The notes beneath the pieces were generated by a model. It was not told the DNA's origin, searched no databases, and was given only the letters and a program-made list of their open reading frames with translations. A stretch of DNA of 50,383 nt, from assembly GCA_036267755.1 (NCBI GenBank), contig DATAVK010000029.1:1-50383 (forward strand). Direction: 5' to 3'. The stretch's first letter is position 1, and every line of letters starts with the position of its first letter. Below, piece by piece: positions 40,602 through 47,058 of this stretch. The position numbers and the translations under genes were made by a program. Origin of the DNA: DATAVK01 sp036267755 (GTDB lineage Bacteria > Actinomycetota > Actinomycetes > JAFAQI01).

Positions 40602-40692
40602 TCTCCCTACGCCGGCATGACCCGGATCAGGTTGGCGGTCGGTGGCCGTCAAGCCACCCTCTCAGCCCGGTACGCCGGGCTCCCGCGGTGCG
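40602..40692 (-). ncRNA. TPP riboswitch (THI element)
   Basis: Read on the minus strand, the conserved CGGGCTGAGAGGGTG and ACCTGATCCGGGTCATGCC are followed by GGCGTAGGGAG, the hallmark boxes of the thiamine-pyrophosphate aptamer. A -10 TAGGGT (40704 to 40699) places the transcript start at about 40692. The 3' arm GGGAGAG is also the ribosome binding site of cytX, so TPP binding should hide it and block translation when thiamine is plentiful. No separate terminator fits before the ATG at 40592. Confidence 0.95.
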
Positions 40693-40715
40693 ACACCAAC
40701 CCTAGACCCACCCAC

Positions 40716-40798
40716 ACGCATGGCCCATCGGTGCGGTCCAGGCAACACGCATGGCCCATCGGTGCGGCTATAGCGACATCAATGGGCCATCCGTGCGG
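40716..40798. repeat. 31-bp tandem repeat array B
   Basis: Cores ATGGCCCAT at 40720 and 40751 and the inverted core ATGGGCCAT at 40782 are exactly 31 bp apart. The first two units share CGCATGGCCCATCGGTG and GGCAACA with array A, 11 kb away. The units at 40751 and 40782 form a perfect 9-bp inverted repeat with a 22-base loop. The array starts just upstream of the cytX promoter and ends at the rhodanese stop codon (40799), the same position relative to a gene end as array A. Confidence 0.93.
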
Positions 40799-41140
40799 TT
40801 AGTCGACGGAGGGAGGAGCGTCGGTCTCGCTGACCAGCGGTCGCCCGGCGGCGGCATAGCCGACCATCCCACCGGTGAGGTTGCGGCAGGCGTAGCCCTG
40901 CTCGTTCAGCCACGCGGTCGCGCGGGCGGAGCGGCCGCCAAGGTGGCAGACCACGACGACGTCGGCACCCTGCGGCAGCTCCGCGAACCGGTCCGGGATC
41001 TGCCCGAGCGGGATGTGCAGAGCGCCCGGCGCATGACCGGCGACCCACTCATCCGGCTCGCGGACGTCGAGCAGGACCACGTCATCGGTCAGGGCAGCGG
41101 GATCAACGGAGGGCAGCTCTGCGGAAGTCATGACATCCAT
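40799..41140 (-). CDS. Single-domain rhodanese-like sulfurtransferase
   Basis: 113 residues. VVLLDVREPDEWVAGHAPGALHIPLG is the CH2A region and VVVVCHLGGRSARATAWL holds the active-site Cys in a six-residue loop (CHLGGRS), as in GlpE/ThiI-type rhodaneses that carry persulfide sulfur. ATG 41140 is one option; an in-frame ATG three codons later is equally possible. Its place just upstream of the thiamine-precursor transporter invites a link to thiamine sulfur transfer, but array B and a separate promoter lie between them. It follows the Fpg/Nei gene by 28 bases. Confidence 0.9.
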   Translation of the reverse strand: MDVMTSAELPSVDPAALTDDVVLLDVREPDEWVAGHAPGALHIPLGQIPDRFAELPQGADVVVVCHLGGRSARATAWLNEQGYACRNLTGGMVGYAAAGRPLVSETDAPPSVD

Positions 41141-41168
41141 GATGAACGATGCCGCGACCGCCGGCGGG

Positions 41169-42029
41169 TCAGCGCAGCAGCTTCGACAGCCGGCGGTCGG
41201 CGAGCGGCTTGCCGCCGGTCTGGCAGGTCGGGCAGTAGTCGAGCGAGGAGTCGGCGAAGGACACCTTGAGGATCGTGTCCCCGCATTCCGGACAGGGCAG
41301 CCCGGCCCGGCCGTGCACGCGCATCCCCTGCTTCTTCTCCGCCTTCAACTCGGCCGCCGACAGGCCGCGCGCCCGCTCGACCGCATCGCCGAGGGTGGTG
41401 CGCATCGCGTCGTAGAGCACGCGTACCTCATCGAGGGTCAGGTTCCCGGCCGGGCGGAACGGCGAGAGCCGAGCCACGTGCAAGATCTCGTCGGAGTAGG
41501 CGTTCCCGATGCCGGCCAGCACGGTCTGGTCGCGGAGCAGGCCCTTGAGCTGGGTCCGGGTCCCCGCGAGTAAGGCCGCGAATCGCTCCAGGGTCATCTC
41601 ATCCGAGAGCGGATCAGGGCCGAGCCGGGCCACTCCCGGTACGTCGAGCGGGTCCCGCACCACCGACACGGCGAGCCGCTTCTGGGTTCCGGCCTCGGTC
41701 AGGTCGAAGCCACCCCCGTCATCGAGGTGGACCCGCAACGCGATCGGGCCCTTGCCCGGCTTGGGTGGCACCGGCGGCAACGCTTCACGCCAGTGCAGCC
41801 AGCCGGCCCGCGACAGGTGGACGACGAGATGCAGACCGTCGACATCGAGATCGAGGAACTTCCCGTAACGACGGGCGCCGGTCACCGTGAGACCGCCCAG
41901 CGCGGTCACCGACGGGTCGAAGGTCTTGAGCACGTTGATCGAGGCCACGTCGACCCGGGTGACGACGTGGCCGACCGCACGCTCGGTGAGGACGTCGACC
42001 AACGCCTGCACCTCGGGAAGTTCGGGCAC
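41169..42029 (-). CDS. Fpg/Nei-family DNA glycosylase/AP lyase
   Basis: 286 residues. The mature N terminus MPELPEVQALVDVL supplies catalytic Pro2 and Glu3; the conserved Lys lies in ARRYGKFLDLDV; the helix-two-turns-helix is LLRDQTVLAGIGNAYSDEIL; a C-terminal zinc finger CPECG...CPTCQTGGKPLADRRLSKLLR closes it (Cys4). It excises oxidised bases and nicks the DNA. The lesion-site HLGMSG loop of classical MutM is HLSRAGWL here, so the intercalating Met is missing and damage preference may differ from 8-oxoG. Assignment between Fpg and Nei is left open. Confidence 0.92.
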   Translation of the reverse strand: MPELPEVQALVDVLTERAVGHVVTRVDVASINVLKTFDPSVTALGGLTVTGARRYGKFLDLDVDGLHLVVHLSRAGWLHWREALPPVPPKPGKGPIALRVHLDDGGGFDLTEAGTQKRLAVSVVRDPLDVPGVARLGPDPLSDEMTLERFAALLAGTRTQLKGLLRDQTVLAGIGNAYSDEILHVARLSPFRPAGNLTLDEVRVLYDAMRTTLGDAVERARGLSAAELKAEKKQGMRVHGRAGLPCPECGDTILKVSFADSSLDYCPTCQTGGKPLADRRLSKLLR

Positions 42030-42064
42030 CCTTCCAGTTTGCCTTGCGGGGACAAGAGCCGGGT

Positions 42065-44020
42065 CTAGTCGCTCCCGCGCCTCGCGGCGTACGCCAGTCC
42101 GCCCACCCCGACGACCGCTGCAGCGGCCAGCCCACCGAGCGCGACATCACGCGCGATCTCGGGGGTGTTCGACGAGCTCGACGTACTCGATCCGGAGCCC
42201 GACACCGGGAACGGCGACGTCACCAGCAGCTCGACGTTGCGGTCCTCGACCCGGCCGCGCCGGCCGTCAGCCGGCGGAGAGTTGAACGGCGGCGTGTAGA
42301 ACCGATCCTGCCAATCGTTCACGGCCAGCTCGCGCGACAGCGAGGCCAGTTGGATCGGAGTGTCGGTGCGATGCCCGTAGGACTCCTTGGCCGCCGAGTC
42401 GATGATCGTGCCGAAGATCGACAGCGTGCCGTCGCGGTTGTCCAGGATCTCGATGATCCGGGCCTGCTGCGGCCAGTCGACGTGCGAAGCGGTGTTGACC
42501 TCCCAGAATCCGCCCGGCAACGGCGTCGGAAGGGGGCGGGTGATCGGTTGGATCGCGTTGATGTGGGTGTGGCCGTTGACCCACATGACCAGGTTGGGGA
42601 ACTGCAGCAGCAAGGCCACGACATCCGTGCCGGAGATCCGGGCTCCGGGGTCTTCGGACCCGGTCGTGAGGTTGGCCATCGTGTCGCTGGTGTGGTGGCT
42701 GAACACCACCAGCAGCCGGTCGCGGCTGCCACCGCGAACGAACTGGCCGTTGGGCGCGAGGTAGCGGCGGCTGTTCGCGATCAGCTGGGATTTCAGCCAG
42801 GCGAACTGCTTCTGGTCGAGCGACCCGTCGTCGGAGCCGTTGGAGTTGGTGGTGTCCATGACGATGCCGGTCATCGGACCCGAGTCGAAGGTGTAGTACG
42901 CCGTACCTTGCGAGCGGTTGTCCGCCGTGTACCCGTGACCGTTCGGCCGCCCGGTCGTCGTGAAGTGCTCGGCCACGACGTCCTTGATCCCGACGACCCG
43001 GCGGTTCGGGTCGGCCGTGACGGTCCGCGTCGGCCCCTTTGTGAGGATGTCGCGGATCAGCGAGCGGTCCAACGCGGCGACCTTCACGAGGTCGTCCGCG
43101 GTGAAGTCTGCCGGCAGGGCCACGACCTTCTTGCTGCCGATGGCGACCCGGTTGATGGTGGGGATATCCACCGGGATGTTGCCCTGCACCAGCCCGTCGT
43201 GGTTCCCGTACATCGTCAGCCACGGCGTCGCCAGGCCGGTCGCCTGGAACGGTCGCCGGCACGCGTCGAGCAGCGACGGGATCGTCGGGTAGCCGTAGCG
43301 GGCCAGCGCCTGGTCGACCGGCTTGCCAGCCGGCGTACCGCCGGGGTGCCAGTACTTCGGGGAGTAGGTCGGAAGGTAGCCGTCCTGGACGCCCTCGTAG
43401 CGATGGAAGTTGCCGGAGTCCGGACGGACCTGCTGACCGTCCAGTACGTCGATGCCCCACCGGAGCTCGTTGTGCTGGCAGTTGTCCACGTTGTCGCCGG
43501 TCGAGATCGTGAACGACAGCGGCAGCCCCGCGGCGGGCGACGCCTTGGCGTAGCGGTTCACCGCTTGCACCATCGACTCGAGCACCTGCAAGGTCAGCGT
43601 CTCCTGCGGCCGCCACGCCGACGAGAGCGGCAGCGCAGCACCTGCCTTGCCGTCGCTGTACCGGTCGAGGTACTCGACCCGGGCCGGTGACTGCGCGTCG
43701 ATCAGGTGCAGGTCGGTGAGCTGGGCGAAGGCCACGAGCGGGCGCCGCGCCGCCGCACGGTTGGCCGCCGCCTTGGCGCCGAGCTCGGTGCGGACCAGGT
43801 AGGGCTCGCCCTGCCGCTGCACGATCAGCCGGTAGCCGCCACGGTTGATGCGCGGGCCGACCAGCCGGGTGAACTCGACGGTGGTTCCGGCGGTGTTGGA
43901 CGCGTGTGCCGCGACAGCACGCCGGGCCGGGAACAGGTCGAGGCCGACGGTCACCCCGGCTCCGACGAGCCCAGCCTGCAGGACGGCACGACGGGTGAAC
44001 GGACGTGGTTCTGTGGTCAC
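42065..44020 (-). CDS. Tat-exported, C-terminally anchored metallophosphoesterase
   Basis: 651 residues from GTG 44020. The N terminus has a twin-arginine signal (FTRRAVLQAGLVGAGVTVGL). The calcineurin-like core shows FAQLTDLHLID, STGDNVDNCQHNEL, MYGNHDGLVQG, FSHHTSD and NGHTHINAI, the metal ligands in standard order. A Ser/Gly-rich stretch (about 615-625) and a final hydrophobic helix LGGLAAAAVVGVGGLAYAARR suggest membrane anchoring. It matches a family of large actinobacterial metallophosphoesterases (TIGR03767-type). Substrate unknown. Downstream of a c-di-GMP synthase gene, but with a 52-base gap. Confidence 0.88.
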   Translation of the reverse strand: MTTEPRPFTRRAVLQAGLVGAGVTVGLDLFPARRAVAAHASNTAGTTVEFTRLVGPRINRGGYRLIVQRQGEPYLVRTELGAKAAANRAAARRPLVAFAQLTDLHLIDAQSPARVEYLDRYSDGKAGAALPLSSAWRPQETLTLQVLESMVQAVNRYAKASPAAGLPLSFTISTGDNVDNCQHNELRWGIDVLDGQQVRPDSGNFHRYEGVQDGYLPTYSPKYWHPGGTPAGKPVDQALARYGYPTIPSLLDACRRPFQATGLATPWLTMYGNHDGLVQGNIPVDIPTINRVAIGSKKVVALPADFTADDLVKVAALDRSLIRDILTKGPTRTVTADPNRRVVGIKDVVAEHFTTTGRPNGHGYTADNRSQGTAYYTFDSGPMTGIVMDTTNSNGSDDGSLDQKQFAWLKSQLIANSRRYLAPNGQFVRGGSRDRLLVVFSHHTSDTMANLTTGSEDPGARISGTDVVALLLQFPNLVMWVNGHTHINAIQPITRPLPTPLPGGFWEVNTASHVDWPQQARIIEILDNRDGTLSIFGTIIDSAAKESYGHRTDTPIQLASLSRELAVNDWQDRFYTPPFNSPPADGRRGRVEDRNVELLVTSPFPVSGSGSSTSSSSNTPEIARDVALGGLAAAAVVGVGGLAYAARRGSD

Positions 44021-44072
44021 GAAACGCAGGCTGCCACACCGATGAAACATTTCGCGTGCTCTGCAGCAGCGG

Positions 44073-45575
44073 TTATGCCAGATCGTGATGCACGACCGGC
44101 TCAGCCGCGGCCTTCGCCGCGGGAACCTGATCAGCGTTGATCACGCGCACGGTGTCGCGCCCGGCGGCCTTGGCCGCATACAGCCCTCGGTCAGCACGAT
44201 CCACCAGGGCGGCGAGCGAGTCATCGGCCGCCATGGCCACGCCGACGCTGGCGTGGATGGTCACGGGGCCCGACGCGCCAGGCAGGTCGATGGGGCTGAG
44301 GGAGACCAGTCGCCGGAGTCGCTCGGCAGCCTCGAGTCCAGCGTCGAGGTTCGTGAACGGGAGTACGGCGAGGAACTCCTCGCCGCCCCAGCGGCCTAGT
44401 AGGTCGCCGTCGCGCAACGACGTGGTCAGCCGATCCGCGATGTGCCGGATGGCGAGATCTCCCGCCTGGTGTCCATAGGTGTCGTTGAGCGCCTTGAAGT
44501 GATCGATGTCGATCATGAGGACGCAGACCGGGAAATCGTGTCGGGCTGAGTTCGCCAGCACGGCTTCGAGCTGCTCGGTGAGGTACAGCCGGTTGAACAG
44601 CCCAGTGAGTCCATCGGTCCGCGCGATCTTCGCCAGCTCGTGGTTGGCATCCCCGAGCCGGCGACGGCCCTCGAGCAGCCGGCCGGCGAGGTACCCGACG
44701 ACACCGATGAGCAGCGACAGGGCCAGCAGGATCAGCCAAGGCAGCCAATGCGTCGCTCCGTCGATCGACACGTAGAGCTCGGCGGTAGGGACGCTGATGA
44801 CGAGGGACCACGTCGTCCCGGGGACCGCGACCTTCGCGAACGTCTCACTCGTTGACCGTGACCGATACTGGCCGTCCGAGCCGGTGACGACCTCGTCGCC
44901 GAGGTTTGGGTCGCGCGCCGTCAAGTCCCGCCCGTCAGCAGCCGACCCGCCGTTCGACGCGACGATCTCGCCGTTGCCATCAATCAGGAACACCTGTGCG
45001 CCGGCGAGCGTGGACGAGTCCGAGAGGAACGCGGCAAGCGGCGTCTGACTGGCTGTGTAATCGCCGCTGAACACGCGCCTACCGGAGGCAGTCAGGAAGG
45101 GCACCGCGAAGCCGACCACCGGATCGCCGGTGGTAGCTGACGCCACGACGTTCGAGACGGAGACCTGGCCGCGCAGGGCGGCGGCCAGATATCCGTACAG
45201 CTTCCCGAAGTTCTGGCCCCTCAGGTCGGGTGCGGCTGGGGCGATGCTGAGCGCGGTGCCGTGTGCGTTGAGCAACACCGACGGGTGGAACCCGAACGCT
45301 CGAGCATCAGCCAGGAACGCAGGGGTGGGAAGGGTCCCGTTCAGCGTACGAACGGCTACCGTGCGCTCTCTGACGCTCAGGTCCTGGACGTAGGTGCCAA
45401 CGAAGTCAGCCGACTGGCTGGCCCGAGCGTCGTAGCGATGAGTCACACCGCTGCGAGTGGTCACCTGCGCGTCGTACAGGGCGAGCGCCGCACCCGCGAT
45501 CAGGGACAGCGATAGCACGCCGATGAGCAGTCGAGCCCACCACCGGCCAGCGTTGCGGCGGTGCCACAACACCAT
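44073..45575 (-). CDS. Membrane diguanylate cyclase with extracytoplasmic Cache-type sensor
   Basis: 500 residues. TM1 about 13-35, an extracytoplasmic sensor of ~240 residues resembling double Cache, TM2 about 279-299, then a GGDEF domain from about 318. Active site GGEEF at 397-401 and inhibitory RxxD site (RDGD 388-391) are intact and correctly spaced, so the enzyme should make c-di-GMP from two GTP with product feedback. DIDHF and ARTDGLTGLFNR are standard. There is no EAL domain. The signal sensed is unknown; small ligands such as amino acids are usual for Cache. Confidence 0.93.
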   Translation of the reverse strand: MVLWHRRNAGRWWARLLIGVLSLSLIAGAALALYDAQVTTRSGVTHRYDARASQSADFVGTYVQDLSVRERTVAVRTLNGTLPTPAFLADARAFGFHPSVLLNAHGTALSIAPAAPDLRGQNFGKLYGYLAAALRGQVSVSNVVASATTGDPVVGFAVPFLTASGRRVFSGDYTASQTPLAAFLSDSSTLAGAQVFLIDGNGEIVASNGGSAADGRDLTARDPNLGDEVVTGSDGQYRSRSTSETFAKVAVPGTTWSLVISVPTAELYVSIDGATHWLPWLILLALSLLIGVVGYLAGRLLEGRRRLGDANHELAKIARTDGLTGLFNRLYLTEQLEAVLANSARHDFPVCVLMIDIDHFKALNDTYGHQAGDLAIRHIADRLTTSLRDGDLLGRWGGEEFLAVLPFTNLDAGLEAAERLRRLVSLSPIDLPGASGPVTIHASVGVAMAADDSLAALVDRADRGLYAAKAAGRDTVRVINADQVPAAKAAAEPVVHHDLA

Positions 45576-45679
45576 GAAGCGCCTCGACTCCTCGCCGCCA
45601 GATATTCGGTCAAATCCGTCATCGGCGGATCAATCGGAAAACTGGAATCGCGCTGCCTCGGAACGAGCCAGTCCGGCGA

Positions 45680-46264
45680 TCAGCGCAGCAGCTGAACGAC
45701 GGTGAACACCGCGAACCCGGCGAGGATCAGGCCGGCCATCCGGCGCACCACGTGCATCGGCACGACCCGCAGCAGGTTGCTTCCCACGGCGGTCGCCAGG
45801 CCGGCCACCGCGACCAGACCAAGCGCGGCGCCGACGCCGACGGAGATCGGATCGTCGTACTTCGCGGCGAGGTTCGCAGTGGCGATCTGGGTCAGATCAC
45901 CCCACTCGCCGACGAACACGACCGCGAAACTGGTGAGGATGGCAGCCGGGACGCTGGTGACTGCCGCCGTCTCCACGACCGGTTCGTCCTCAGCCGTGGA
46001 TCGCTCCGGCAGTAGCAGGATCACGGCACCGATGGTGAACAGCGCCGCGACCACCGCCTCGACGGCCCGGTGCGGCAGCAGGGTGAGGAAGTGGCCGGCG
46101 GTGACGGCGATGGTGACGTGGACGATGAACGCGGCGCTGACGCCGACCCACACCCAGATCGCGCGGTAGCGCGTGCTGAGCACGAGCGAGGCGAACAGGC
46201 TCTTGTCGGGCAGTTCGGCGAGGAAGATCACCGCGAAGACGGTGGCGACCGTGACCAGGTTCAC
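45680..46264 (-). CDS. GDT1/TMEM165 (UPF0016) family metal transporter
   Basis: 194 residues, six membrane segments in two inverted halves. Each half has the family's E-x-x-D-K/L-T/S motif: AELPDKSLFASLVL in the first and VGEWGDLTQIATANLA in the second. Members export Mn2+ or exchange Ca2+/Mn2+ for protons. A yybP-ykoY riboswitch upstream supports Mn2+ export. The first motif is ELPDKS rather than EIGDKT, a variant also seen elsewhere in the family. The diguanylate cyclase gene begins 104 bases downstream of its stop. Confidence 0.92.
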   Translation of the reverse strand: MNLVTVATVFAVIFLAELPDKSLFASLVLSTRYRAIWVWVGVSAAFIVHVTIAVTAGHFLTLLPHRAVEAVVAALFTIGAVILLLPERSTAEDEPVVETAAVTSVPAAILTSFAVVFVGEWGDLTQIATANLAAKYDDPISVGVGAALGLVAVAGLATAVGSNLLRVVPMHVVRRMAGLILAGFAVFTVVQLLR

Positions 46265-46331
46265 GCCGAAGCCTCCGGCAGTCCCGCTGTCCGGGTCGAA
46301 GGGTGGCCTCGACCTCGGCAGCGCTCTGCCT

Positions 46332-46433
46332 GGTCGAAGGTCTGGCCCACCCGGCCCATCGGACCGGACTCAGGTGCCGGGCGCGAGGCGCACCAGTATG
46401 TCGACAACCTGCCGTTGGGGTTACTCCCCTTCG
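46332..46433 (-). ncRNA. yybP-ykoY manganese riboswitch
   Basis: On the minus strand the leader starts GAAGGGGAGTAACCCC and closes with CCAGACCTTCGACC, the two conserved boxes of the yybP-ykoY element (GGGGAGUA and GACCUUU-like). Between them lie TTGTCGACATACTGG and GCCCGGCACCTGAGT, fitting the two stems. A -10 TAGGCT (46445 to 46440) puts the transcript start at the first base. The element lies 68 bases before the GDT1-family gene, a known target of Mn2+-sensing riboswitches. Confidence 0.85.
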
Positions 46434-46461
46434 AGATCCAGCCTAGTAGATCCCTGCCGCG

Positions 46462-47058
46462 TCAGTCGTTCTCGACCACGAAGTCCCAGGTCGCGAGCAG
46501 GTCGTTGTGCAGCGGCGCCCACCGCATGTCTCCCTCGCCCACGCGCATGACAACCCGCAGCTCGAAGCGCGCCGTGTGGCCTGGACGGAGTACGGCGGGG
46601 GGACGTGGCTGGCCGGGAACGAGCTGGGGCCGGTAGATCTTGCCTAAGGAGTCGATGGCGCTGAACGCCTTGGTCGAGATCGGCACCGGTTTCGAGGCAT
46701 CGGACAGCGTGACCGTCCACGTGGCGGTGTCCGCGTCGGCCTGGAACGGCAGCCCCTCGCCGGGAGTCTCCGGTCCGCTGACCGTGACGCGCACGAACCT
46801 GCCGTTAGGGAGGACTGCGTGTACGGCGTCACCCTGCGACGTAAGACCCGGGTGACGGACGGTGCCGGTCACTATCGCGTCGGTACGCACCGATGGGGTC
46901 GGCAAAAAGCTCGGCAGGGCGCCATAGCGCCCCGCCGAACTAGCTGCGTGCCCCGAGCCGCCGCCGGCCAGTGCGGCCGCGATCCCGACGCCCAGCGCGC
47001 CCGAGGCGAGGACGGTGGCCGCCATGGCCACCAGTCCCCACCTGCGTCGAGACCTCAC
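46462..47058 (-). CDS. Membrane-anchored protein coupled to the secreted phosphoesterase
   Basis: 198 residues from GTG 47058, which overlaps the phosphoesterase stop (GTGA). One N-terminal membrane segment (about 8-32) is followed by a Ser/Ala linker and a predicted beta-sandwich from about 55: DAIVTGTVRHPGL, GRFVRVTVSGPETPG, DADTATWTVTLSD and RFELRVVMRVGEG. This resembles DUF4352-like immunoglobulin-type domains, but I do not recognise the family with certainty. It is exported with the phosphoesterase; a partner or stabiliser role is inference. Confidence 0.7.
   Translation of the reverse strand: MRSRRRWGLVAMAATVLASGALGVGIAAALAGGGSGHAASSAGRYGALPSFLPTPSVRTDAIVTGTVRHPGLTSQGDAVHAVLPNGRFVRVTVSGPETPGEGLPFQADADTATWTVTLSDASKPVPISTKAFSAIDSLGKIYRPQLVPGQPRPPAVLRPGHTARFELRVVMRVGEGDMRWAPLHNDLLATWDFVVEND

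Noticed and set aside
42044..43690. 548-residue frame opposite the metallophosphoesterase
   Set aside because: Antisense shadow; no motif, composition typical of the reverse strand of high-GC genes.
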